A stretch of 25,722 nt of DNA from JADZFO01 sp964512635 (GTDB lineage Bacteria; 4484-113; JAFGCY01): positions 1 to 25,722 of the forward strand of contig CAZEJB010000040.1 in the NCBI GenBank assembly GCA_964512635.1. Reading direction: 5' to 3'. The notes below the pieces were generated by a model. The model saw only the letters and a program-made list of their open reading frames with translations, was not told where the DNA came from and made no database searches. Shown in pieces: positions 7,075 to 15,700 of the stretch; positions within the stretch are counted from its first letter, which is position 1; every line of letters starts with the position of its first letter. The position numbers and the translations under genes were made by a program.

Positions 7075-8562
7075 CTACAGGATCTCGAAGATCAGATACT
7101 GCAGCACGCGATCCTGCGGGGTCAGATCGACCGAGGAGCTGGCCTCGGTGTGGTAGCTGGAGAAGAGCACCACGCCGGTCCCGGCGCTGAAGGACACCGT
7201 GACCGGGCGGACTGCTGCCGTGGCTGGGATGCCAGCAGACACATTCCCGGTCGCCCAAACCTTGACGTTCTCATCCACGTCCTCGATCGCGCTCCAGCCC
7301 GGCAGCCAGTCGCTGACGCTAACCTTGCCGCTGGAGGCCGTGGTGGTAGCGCCGATGCCCTCCAGCCAGGCCTGCATGTCGGTGTCTTCAATGTCGCAGT
7401 CCACGCTCTCGATGTTGGCGCCGCTCTGAGCCTCGTCGCGCGTCTCGGGCGTAGTTGAGAAGCCATCCCCGGCGGTGAAGCTGCTGAAGTCGATGCGCGT
7501 GGGGAAGAGCTGCTCGCAGAAGTCATAGGACCAGTCGGTGCAGTAAAGGCGACCGCCGCCCTCGACCCATGCCTTCAGCGCGGCCACCGCGGCGGTGTCC
7601 GCGAAGAAGTCATCCTCGTAGTCATTGCCGCAGTTGAGGAAGATCGTGCGGTACTGGTCGAAGTTGGTCTCGGTCGCGAAGAACTCGTCAAAGTTGTCGT
7701 ACGCCGTATCGTCCAGATCACCGGCCCCATCAACCAGTTCGAAGTCCTCAGTACCCAGGATGAGGTTGCCGGAACTGTCGACATCTCCGAGTCCGAGCTT
7801 GGCCAGCACGTTCTGGATATAGTCATAGTCGCCGGTGACAACAAGGATTTTGCCGACCTCGCTGCCATCACCGCTGGCGCTGGGCAAGGTGGTCTGCAGC
7901 GCGCCGAGGGTGTTGTTGCCCTCCTGCACGTCCACCGTGATGGTCTTGGTGAAGGCGCCTTTGACCATGCGGACCTGCTGGCTGCCGATGGGCACACTGG
8001 TCAACTGGAAGGCGCCGGCGGCATCGGTGTAGTCAAAGGCCTCATAGTCTTCGCCCGGCGGATCGCCGACGGCCGAGACGCCCGCGCCGCGGACATAGAC
8101 CAGCGCGCCGGACACCGGGTCGTCGCCGTTGGGCATATAGACCACGCCGCTGACGGTGGCATTGCCACCCCCGCCGCCGCCGTTATTGACGGTGACCGCG
8201 ATGGTGCGGCTGGCATCGTTGCCTTTTGCGTCCCGGGCGGTGAAGACCAGGCTGTGGGCCGCATTTGTTTCCGCGGTGGTGTCCCAGCTGTAGCTGAGGC
8301 TGCCGTTGTTGGTGGTGGTCTTCTGGGTGCCGTCAATCGTCAGCGTGAAGCTGGTGACAGCCACGTTATCGGTGGCGGCTGCGGTAATGCTGACTGTTCC
8401 GCTTGCGTTGCCGCCATTAGTCACGCCGGTAATGGCGCCGATAACGGGGTCAGTGGTGTCGCCCTGGCCCGGCAACGGGTTGTTGCCAACGTTGCTGCTG
8501 CCGCAGGCGCTGCACAGCAGCATCAACAGCAGGATCAGGCTGGCGAGAATGCGTTGGTTCAT
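7075..8562 (-). CDS. Lipoprotein with Ig-like, carboxypeptidase-regulatory-like and amidotransferase-like domains
   Basis: I place the start at the ATG at 8562, because GGAGG (8570-8574) sits 7 nt upstream; the ATG two codons earlier is too close to it. The 495-aa product begins with a lipoprotein signal (MNQRILASLILLLMLLCSAC, lipid-bearing Cys20), though the -3 residue is Cys instead of the usual Leu. An Ig-like domain follows (TDNVAVTSFTLTIDG...SYSWDTT), then a Gly-rich linker, then a carboxypeptidase-regulatory-like domain (ATVSGVVYMPNG...DAAGAFQLTSVPIG). The C-terminal half (KILVVTGDYDYIQNVL, FLNCGNDYE, WVEGGGRLYCTD) resembles the class I amidotransferase-like or ThuA-like fold. No catalytic triad can be assigned, so it may only bind. 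It lies between the two SOS-type polymerase genes on the same strand, but has no copy of their palindrome. Surface location is likely; function is unknown. Confidence 0.85.
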   Translation of the reverse strand: MNQRILASLILLLMLLCSACGSSNVGNNPLPGQGDTTDPVIGAITGVTNGGNASGTVSITAAATDNVAVTSFTLTIDGTQKTTTNNGSLSYSWDTTAETNAAHSLVFTARDAKGNDASRTIAVTVNNGGGGGGNATVSGVVYMPNGDDPVSGALVYVRGAGVSAVGDPPGEDYEAFDYTDAAGAFQLTSVPIGSQQVRMVKGAFTKTITVDVQEGNNTLGALQTTLPSASGDGSEVGKILVVTGDYDYIQNVLAKLGLGDVDSSGNLILGTEDFELVDGAGDLDDTAYDNFDEFFATETNFDQYRTIFLNCGNDYEDDFFADTAAVAALKAWVEGGGRLYCTDWSYDFCEQLFPTRIDFSSFTAGDGFSTTPETRDEAQSGANIESVDCDIEDTDMQAWLEGIGATTTASSGKVSVSDWLPGWSAIEDVDENVKVWATGNVSAGIPATAAVRPVTVSFSAGTGVVLFSSYHTEASSSVDLTPQDRVLQYLIFEIL

Positions 8563-8878
8563 CTTCATACCTCCAGGTTGCCGGCCACAGCGGCGGCCAG
8601 CGAAGGCGCATATGTTAACCGCTGCGGTCTTCCGGGCCAACGTTTTTATCTGTTTGCAATGGATGACCTGACCCGAGCCCGCCAAAGACCGGAGCAGCCC
8701 TGAGAGCGTTTTAACTTTGATACCCGTAAAGCGACCGAGAATCAGGTTTTTTTGCTTGGCCAGCGGTTCGAGTTTAACCTTGACGCACGCTTTAGCACGT
8801 CAAACTGCACTTTGCACTCCTGGCGCGATCGGCTCCATTTGGCGCCCGTTTTCCGAATTACTTGCATGACTTTGCATC
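8563..8878. other. 316-bp intergenic region without a gene
   Basis: It separates the lipoprotein gene from the end of the DinB-like gene and must hold the lipoprotein promoter on the minus strand, but I see no convincing -10/-35 pair. TTGACG (8780-8785) and CGTCAA (8798-8803) form a 6-bp inverted repeat around 12 bp. No terminator with a T run follows the DinB-like gene. The CGCCTG-TCG-CAGGCG stem at its end falls within the coding sequence. Confidence 0.5.
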
Positions 8879-10096
8879 CTACCCCGCCTGTCGCAGGCGT
8901 GAAATCCCGGGTCCGAGGAGCACACTGCCGCTGCCGTGTTTGTCGCGCAGCTGGTCCAGCGCGCTGAACAGCCGCGCATCGCGGACGCGCGAGGGCGCGG
9001 CAAAGAGCTCCAGCTGCTGGCTGCCGGCGCTGAAGTGGCTGAAGCGCAGGCCCAGCAGGCGCACCCGCAGGCGGCGGCTATGCAACTGCTCGAAGGCCGC
9101 CAGCAGGTGCGGGAAGACCTGGCTCTCGGTGTCAAGGGGCTCATCCAGCTTGAAGGTCTGCGTCTGGGTCTGGAAGTCGCTGTAGCGGATCTTCAGCGTG
9201 GCCTGGGCCGCCCGCAGGTCGGCCTTGCGCAGACGCTGGCAGGCCTTCTCGCAGAGCTCCCAGAGCGTGTCGCGCAGCACCTGCGGGTCGATCTGGTCGC
9301 GCTCAAAGGTGGTCTCATGGCCGATGCTCTGGGCCGGGCGGCGCTGCTCGCCAACCGCCTGCGGATCGACGTGCACCGGCAGATGACCCTCCAGTGCATC
9401 GACGATCTGCAGCAGCCCGAGGCCAAAGTGCTGGCGGATCAGCGTCCGCGGCAGGCTGAGGAGCTGGCCGACGGTCTCGACCCCGCGGTCGCGCAGGCGC
9501 TGGCCGGTGACCTCGCCGATGCCGGTGACAGCCTCAACCGGCTGCGGTTCAAGATAGGCCCGCACCTGCTCGGGCAGCAGGCGGAAGACGCCGTCGGGCT
9601 TGGCGCTTTTGGAGGCCAGCTTGGCCAGCAGGGGGCTTGGAGCGATGCCAATCGACAGCTTCAGGCCGACCTCGCTGCGTACCCTGGACCGCAGGTGCTC
9701 GGCGAAGCGCTCAGGCCCGCCGTACTGGCGCTCCAGCCAGCCCTGACAGCCGCTGAGGTTCAGCTCGAACTCGTCGAAACTTTTGGGCTTGAACAGCGGT
9801 ACGCTGTCACGCAGGATGTCCTGCACCCTGCGGCTGTAGAGGCCATAGCTGCCGTGCAGGCCGTCATGCAGGAACTGCGCGTGCGGCGCCAGGCGGTAGG
9901 CCTCGGCCATCGGCATCGCGCTGTGCACCCCAAAGCGGCGAGCCTCATAGCTGCAGGCCGACACAATACCCCGCGCTTCGGGGCGCCCCCCGATAATCAC
10001 CGGCTGGCCGCGCAGCTCCGGCCGGTGCAGCCTTTCCACTTCCACAAAGAAGCAGTCCAGGTCAGCGAGGAAAAAGAGCGACGAGTAGCTATACAT
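8879..10096 (-). CDS. dinB: Y-family translesion DNA polymerase, DinB/Pol IV-like
   Basis: This 405-aa protein has the Y-family layout: FLADLDCFFVEVE with metal-binding Asp12, SYEARRFGVHSAMP in the fingers, and SFDEFELNLSG with catalytic Asp108-Glu109. It then has a thumb with helix-hairpin-helix segments (TGIGEVTGQRLRDRGV), a little-finger domain, and QQLELF at 360-365, a textbook beta-clamp-binding motif. The family copies across damaged bases. All catalytic acids are present, in contrast to ImuB proteins that accompany DnaE2/ImuC and have lost them. The ATG (10096-10094) lies inside a CTATAC-N4-GTATAG palindrome shared with the dnaE2-like gene, so both are probably induced together. No ribosome site precedes the start; a leaderless transcript is plausible. 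No other in-frame start would keep Asp12. An opposite-strand frame of similar length is a GC-bias shadow. Confidence 0.92.
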   Translation of the reverse strand: MYSYSSLFFLADLDCFFVEVERLHRPELRGQPVIIGGRPEARGIVSACSYEARRFGVHSAMPMAEAYRLAPHAQFLHDGLHGSYGLYSRRVQDILRDSVPLFKPKSFDEFELNLSGCQGWLERQYGGPERFAEHLRSRVRSEVGLKLSIGIAPSPLLAKLASKSAKPDGVFRLLPEQVRAYLEPQPVEAVTGIGEVTGQRLRDRGVETVGQLLSLPRTLIRQHFGLGLLQIVDALEGHLPVHVDPQAVGEQRRPAQSIGHETTFERDQIDPQVLRDTLWELCEKACQRLRKADLRAAQATLKIRYSDFQTQTQTFKLDEPLDTESQVFPHLLAAFEQLHSRRLRVRLLGLRFSHFSAGSQQLELFAAPSRVRDARLFSALDQLRDKHGSGSVLLGPGISRLRQAG

Positions 10097-10104
10097 ACGT
10101 ATAG
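10089..10104. promoter_or_regulatory. Palindrome CTATAC-ATAC-GTATAG, candidate SOS box of dinB
   Basis: This perfect 6+4+6 inverted repeat, CTATACATACGTATAG, has the same arms and spacing as the one before the dnaE2-like gene. It covers the dinB start codon (10094-10096). A further half site, AGATGTATAG (10111-10120), matches the right half of the other operator including its AGAT spacer. A repressor bound here would sit on the transcription start. The gene divergent to the right begins 150 bp away and might also be affected. Confidence 0.72.
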
Positions 10105-10204
10105 ACTAACAGATGTATAGCGATTCTGCAATTCAATCTTTGTCTTTCCTGTCGCCATCGAGCTAGACGCCAGCGTTGCCGCCCCGGCACATGCTGAGTC
10201 TGCC

Positions 10205-10210
10205 TATAAT
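10205..10210 (+). promoter_or_regulatory. -10 box TATAAT of the GH36-like gene
   Basis: A perfect TATAAT lies 43 nt before the ATG at 10254, within GCCTATAATCTC. The positions 16-18 bp upstream are GC-rich and show no -35 similarity. Two other plus-strand genes in the window (16558 and 20611) have the same kind of lone TATAAT. Confidence 0.6.
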
Positions 10211-10253
10211 CTCGTGCGCCAGAAATGAGACCACCTGCATTCAGGAGCCATTC

Positions 10254-12653
10254 ATGCCACGCCTCCACCTCAGCCTGCTGGCCCTTGTTGCCGCAATGAT
10301 CCTGCCGCTGCAGTCCCAGGCCGCTTATAAGACCGCAGATGCTCTGGCGGCCCTGCCCTACCTGGACGCAGATCCCGGAACAGCACAGGCGCACGTTTCC
10401 ACGGAGGAATTCAGCCTGGGCAACGCGATGCTTAATCAAGGCTGGTCGGTAACATGCGGCCGTTTTGCAAATGCTGGTGTCAACGCGGTCGAGCAGAAAG
10501 CAGATCTGCAGCTTGACTCCGAACCCTTTGTGATACTGCTGGATGACGGCAGCCGCCTGCCCGCCAGTGCCTTCGAGCTGACAGCCGGGCCAGAACTTGC
10601 CGCTGTCATGCCTTCGCCCGATGATGGCTGTCTGGCCCGCCGGCTGCCCGGACAGCAAATCAGCCTGAAACTGCTAAGCCACGACGGAATGCTGGCCGCG
10701 AACTGGCGCGCGATCCTGCTGGACGGATCGAACTACATTCGCCAGGAACTGGAGCTTGAGGTGCTGGCCCCTGAGCTGAAGGTGGGCAGTATAGAAATGT
10801 TAAGTGGCAGCGGGGGGCGACTGTCCCAGGCCGGAACTGCCACGGGCGTGCCGGCCCTGGCAGGCCCACTGTTCCTGAACATTGAGCATCCCAGCGCAGA
10901 CAACAGCGCCGGCGTCCCCTGGCAGCAGATTGCCGGCTGGACACCGGCGGAAATGAGCTGGCCGGAGCAGCACCTGCAAAGCTGGGACCTTGGCAGCGCC
11001 ATTTCAAAGCCCGGCAGCTATGAGGTCTGGTTCGACTACAGCGCTGGCGGCTACCGCCTTGAAGTAAACCGCTGCGCCATCAGCCAGGGACAGCGCGAAC
11101 TGGCCGTTGACGAGCACTTTGGCGCCACAGGAATAGCGCAGATCGACAACATCTATGAGCTCAGGATTGACGAAGAGCAGCTGCAGGCCGGAAACCCCTG
11201 CCGGCTGGATGTCATGCTGCGGGCGGATGGCGGGACAGACAGCGCCGGCAACATCTACCTGCGGCGGCTCGAGGATCAGCCCCGTCTGAGCTGCAGGCTG
11301 CCAGTTGGCCAGACCCTGGGCGCGGGCAGCAGGCTGAAGCTGAGCTGCGTGGTTGGTGCTGCGCCGGCAGGGCAGCTGCGCCGTGCCTACAGCTTCTACC
11401 TTGAGCGCGAGCGGGCGCATCCCTATCGCCCCTTCCTGCATTACAACTCCTGGTACGACATCGGCTATTTCAACAAATACGGCGAGCAGGACGTGCTTGA
11501 CACCATGGAGCTGTACAAGACAGAACTGGTTGAAAGGCGCGGCGTGCCCTTTGAGTCTTTCCTGCTGGATGACGGCTGGGACAACTATGACAGCCTGTGG
11601 GACTTCCATGCGGGTTTCCCCCACGGCTTTACTCCGCTGGCGGAAAAGAGTGCGACCTATGGGGGCGGAATAGGCGTCTGGCTCAGCCCCTGGGGCGGCT
11701 ATGGCGAACCGCGCGAGCGGCGCTTGAAAGCCAGCGCTCCCGGTGGCTATGAAACCAACGAGGGCGGATTTGCGCTTTCCGGGCCAAAGTACTACGCGCG
11801 CTTCAGCCAGATCTGCCAGCAGATGGTCAGGGACTACAACGTCAATATGTTCAAGTTTGACGGCCTCGGTGAAGGCACCAGCCGCGTGCCGGGCAGCCCC
11901 TTTGCCAGCGACTTCGACGCGGCGATCCACCTGATCGGTGAGCTGCGTGAGACCCGCAGCGATGTGTTCATCAACCTGACCACCGGCACATGGCCCAGCC
12001 CCAGCTGGGTGCTGATTGCGGACACGATCTACCGCGGCGGCTGGGACCATGAGCTTTCCGGCGAAGGTACTGACCGGCAGCGCTGGATGAACTACCGCGA
12101 TGGGCAGACTTACAGCAATATTGCCAAGTCCAGTCCGCTGTTCCCCCTGAATTCGCTGATGCTCCACGGTGTGATCTATGCGAAGAACGCCCGCGGCCTG
12201 AAGACTGACCCGCAGAGCGACCTGCGCAGCGAACTGCGCAGCTACTTTGCCAGTGGCACGCAGCTTCAGGAGCTGTATGTAACACCTTCACTGCTGACTG
12301 AGCAGAACTGGGATGATCTGGCGGCGAGTGCGCTGTGGGCCCGGCAATACAGCCTGGCGCTGCAGGATGCGCACTGGGTGGGCGGAGACCCCGCCGCCGG
12401 TCAAGCCTACGGCTGGGCCGGCTGGCATCCTCGACAGTGTTATCTCGCTCTGCGCAATCCGAGCAAAGAGTCGCGGCTGGCCCGCCTCGAGGCTGGCGCA
12501 ACCTTTGAGCTGCCGGAAGACTGCTGCGAGTGCATCGAGCTGAGCAGTCCGTACGGCGACCAGCGGGTGCAGACGCTGCGACTGGCACCGGGTCAGCCCC
12601 TGCTGCTGGAACTCAGACCATTTGAAGTCCTGGTACTGTGCCGGTGCGAGTGA
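10254..12653 (+). CDS. Secreted GH36-like (clan GH-D) alpha-galactosidase-type glycosidase
   Basis: The 799-aa product starts at the ATG at 10254, where AGGAG is 7 nt upstream and a signal peptide (MPRLHLSLLALVAAMILPLQ, then SQA-A) begins at once; an earlier in-frame ATG at 10176 lies before the promoter. The N-terminal ~370 residues form beta-rich domains. The catalytic barrel begins around FLHYNSWYDIGYF, followed by FLLDDGWDNYDSLWDFH and MFKFDGLGEG, whose Asp536 is the likely nucleophile. GGWDHELSGEGTDRQRW carries the candidate acid/base (Asp598 or Asp607). Members hydrolyse terminal alpha-galactosides or related sugars. Homologues of this subgroup are, as I recall, sometimes mislabelled 'enterotoxin' in databases; nothing suggests a toxin. 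It stands alone between its own promoter and a strong terminator. Exact substrate is unknown. Confidence 0.85.
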   Translation: MPRLHLSLLALVAAMILPLQSQAAYKTADALAALPYLDADPGTAQAHVSTEEFSLGNAMLNQGWSVTCGRFANAGVNAVEQKADLQLDSEPFVILLDDGSRLPASAFELTAGPELAAVMPSPDDGCLARRLPGQQISLKLLSHDGMLAANWRAILLDGSNYIRQELELEVLAPELKVGSIEMLSGSGGRLSQAGTATGVPALAGPLFLNIEHPSADNSAGVPWQQIAGWTPAEMSWPEQHLQSWDLGSAISKPGSYEVWFDYSAGGYRLEVNRCAISQGQRELAVDEHFGATGIAQIDNIYELRIDEEQLQAGNPCRLDVMLRADGGTDSAGNIYLRRLEDQPRLSCRLPVGQTLGAGSRLKLSCVVGAAPAGQLRRAYSFYLERERAHPYRPFLHYNSWYDIGYFNKYGEQDVLDTMELYKTELVERRGVPFESFLLDDGWDNYDSLWDFHAGFPHGFTPLAEKSATYGGGIGVWLSPWGGYGEPRERRLKASAPGGYETNEGGFALSGPKYYARFSQICQQMVRDYNVNMFKFDGLGEGTSRVPGSPFASDFDAAIHLIGELRETRSDVFINLTTGTWPSPSWVLIADTIYRGGWDHELSGEGTDRQRWMNYRDGQTYSNIAKSSPLFPLNSLMLHGVIYAKNARGLKTDPQSDLRSELRSYFASGTQLQELYVTPSLLTEQNWDDLAASALWARQYSLALQDAHWVGGDPAAGQAYGWAGWHPRQCYLALRNPSKESRLARLEAGATFELPEDCCECIELSSPYGDQRVQTLRLAPGQPLLLELRPFEVLVLCRCE

Positions 12654-12658
12654 CAAGC

Positions 12659-12688
12659 AGAAGCCCCGGTTCGCCGGGGCTTCTTTTG
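12659..12688 (+). terminator. Rho-independent terminator after the GH36-like gene
   Basis: An 11-bp perfect stem, AGAAGCCCCGG (12659-12669) with CCGGGGCTTCT (12674-12684), closes on a stable TTCG tetraloop and is followed by TTTT. It begins 5 nt after the stop codon and lies between two convergent genes. On the opposite strand the T run is poor, so it mainly serves the plus strand. Confidence 0.9.
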
Positions 12689-12740
12689 AGTCTCTTCCTG
12701 TTCGACGCTTCTGCGGAGCAAGCAGATCCGCCCTCACAGG

Positions 12741-15700
12741 TCAGGGCGTCAGCACATAGGTCAGGGAGCGTGTCGGCTCCCAGGCCAGGCTGTAGCCGGT
12801 AATGATGATGTTGCCTTCAAGATCGACGGTGTAGCCGAAGGGCAGACCCTGGAGCTCAGCGAACTGCTCAATATCGAACCAGGTGCCCGAATAACGCTCT
12901 GCGATATGGAGGCGCGACCAGGCGGTCAGACCAGCATCACCGAGATAATAGGTGACCATCGGGATGCCAATGTGGTAGAAGCAGGCCATTCCATAGCCGT
13001 TGTCGCCCGAAGAGTCGTTGACCTCCTCCCAGCTCCAGGCGTTGCCGACCTCACGCAGGCCGGCATAGAAGCCGTCGTCCGCACCCGAGCGCTCAACACC
13101 GACAACTGTGTCTCCGAGTGCGCTGTAGGCCAGACCGACGCCGCAGTTGACATTGATTCCGGTCCCGCCATCCAGGGGCTGCGGTGCGCCCCAGCCAAGC
13201 TGTGTCTTTTCAATCAGACGCAGCTGCTTGCTTGCATCAATAAAAGCGAGCCCCCAGCCCCCGGCTGGGTTTTCGGCGAGAACCAGCTTCTGGATCGGTG
13301 ACACTCCGCTATAGACTTCAGAAGTCGGCCCGAATGTGCTGCCGTTCCACGGCGCGACATTGAGCGTGGTCCCGTTGGAACCGGTATAGGCTGCCAGGAT
13401 TTCGGAACCATCGCGACGGCGGATCAGGGTCACTTTTGTCGCACCCTCAAAAGTCTGGATATGGGTACCGGTCTGGGCATACTGATCTGCAAAGTGATAG
13501 AGAACGGCGTTGTTCTGCGGCGTAACACTCGCCACGACGTAGGAATAGCCGACACCCAGAACGACGGCGGCCACGGGATCAACATAGTTGTCCTTGCCGC
13601 GGTAGCCATAGGTTGGTGACTGCTTGAATGTTGGGAACTCCAGCGATACCGCTGTCGGGTAGTGCTGCTGGTAGATGCAGATCAATCGGCCGTCGTCGAA
13701 AGCCAGTGGGACCGAAGCCCCGCCGATGTAATACGGCAAAGTCGGCGAATAAAGCACCTGTTCACCGGCGTAGGCGTTTGAATCGACCTCGGTACCAATA
13801 AGCTCGGCGTCGCAGCTCTCTTCACAGCCAATGTAGCCGTCCAACTGGCCACCGCTGACCCAGAGCCGGCCATGCGCCACGCCGATACGCCCGATGCCGT
13901 TTCGCAGTTCGACGTCGGCCGCTGCACTGGTGTCGATCAGGCGCAGATGCTCAACGTCATCAGTACCGCGAGTAGCAATCGCGCAGCGCAGCTCATTGTC
14001 GACGCCCGGTACCAGCGCAGCGACCGAAATCAGTGCATCGCCGGCATCAAAGAACTGGTCAGGCTGGTTGTCCGTGCCAAAGTTGTCGCCATACTGGATG
14101 CGGTCGGGCTGACCCTGTGAAGACCAGGCCCAGTGCAGGTTGCCTGGCGCTGCAGGGTCATGCACCAGCCGGGCCGAGTTCAAGGTACTGGCAGGCGCGG
14201 TGTAGGTGCTGTAACTTTGTGTTCCATCTTCTACTTCAGCCAGCAGCAGCCCGTCGCTCAAGGGACGGTCCATGAAGAGGAAGTAGGAGCTGTCAGCACT
14301 CCGGGCGCAGGCAACCCTGCTGTTAGCCTTCAGTTCGGTGTTGAAGTCTGACTGCACAAAAGGCTCAACCAGCTTGAAGCTTCCATCTTCAAGCTGATGC
14401 CAGCAGCCCACGTTGTAGTCCGAGTGGCGGTCAACTTTTTCGCTGATGCCGCTGACGATGACGCTGTAGCCTGCACCAGGGAGGTAGTCGAGGTCACAGT
14501 CGTAAGGCACCGAGCGGAATTTGGTGCCGCCGACTTCGGCGTCATAGACCAGTGTCTGGACCCCGCCAACGACTTCGTAGAGCTTCCAGGAAGTGTCCAT
14601 GGGAACGAGGTTGTAGACCACAACCGCGAATCCGCCAGGAATCAGGCTGACCGCGGCGCAGATATCACCGTTGGCCCCGACCGGGACCGTTTCGAAACCG
14701 TTGCCGTCGTCGTACAAAGCGAAGCTGTTGGCATTGCTGTTGCTGTAGAGCATTACTCTGCGCCCGTCCGGCGCAGCATCAGCGTCGCGCAGACTTACCT
14801 TCAGGCCGGTTCCCTCGGGCCCGAGCCAGTAGGTCACCTGGCTGCTGATAAACACCGTCTTCGTTACGCTGTCCTGAAACTCGCCGTCGTCCAGGGTCAG
14901 AGTAACGCTATAGGGTCCGCGCAGCTCATACTGGTGGTAGACATTTGCGGGGCCGCTGGTCAGCTCATCCTCGATCATGTCACCGTCGAAATCCCATGAG
15001 AAGCTGAGGTCTTCCAGGTCGTCATCACCATCGCTGCTGGTAGCCGGATAGAAGGTGATCGGCACTCCGCGCGAGTTGTATTCGGCAAAGGTGAAGTCGG
15101 CAACTGGAGGCAGGTTGGGCAGCGTGGTCCAGGCAACAGTGTTTGAAAGAGGACTGCGGTTGTTGCCGTCGTCCACGGCCTGAACCCGCGCCCAGTAGTC
15201 ATGGTCCTTCTGCAGGTTCTTGACGATGTACTGCAGATCGGTGATCTTCTCGACGTTCCAGATTGTGCCTTCAGCCATGGTGAAATCTTCGTGCGGGCCG
15301 ATCCAGACGTCATAGTGGTCAACATCAGCGTCCGGCGAGGCTTCCCAGTCCAGGGTAGCGCGCTTGCCGCGAACATCAGAAACTGTGAGGTTCGTGGGGA
15401 CGGCCGGCGGCAGGTCTTCTGGTGTGTCTACCTGCAGCTCCGCGCTCGGCAGGCTGACATTGCCTGTGGCATCGACCGCCGTCAGCCAGTAGAAGTAAGT
15501 GTTCTGCTCAGCTGGCGTATCGTCGATGTAGCTGGGATCGAGAAGCAGATCGTCGTTCAGCTTGTACTGGTTCTGCGCCGGGTTCTGGGATTCCCCCTGC
15601 GGGCCGCGATAGACGTTGTAGCCCTGCAGATCCGGCTCGGTGTTCGCGGTCCAGTTAAGGGTAACCTCACGCGGCAATACCGGATCGGCCACCAGACCAG

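Noticed and set aside
8780..8803. TTGACG-N12-CGTCAA inverted repeat as an operator
   Set aside because: Only 6-bp arms with a long spacer, no second copy in the window and no start codon close by; it may be chance.
8886..8900. CGCCTG-TCG-CAGGCG as the dinB terminator
   Set aside because: It lies within the coding sequence before the stop and has no T run after it.
8936..10120. 394-codon plus-strand frame opposite the dinB-like gene
   Set aside because: Antisense to a polymerase with all family motifs; low-complexity, Ala/Gln/Leu-rich translation without any motif.
11004..12167. 387-codon minus-strand frame opposite the GH36-like gene
   Set aside because: The plus strand has signal peptide, catalytic motifs, promoter and terminator; the minus frame has none of these.
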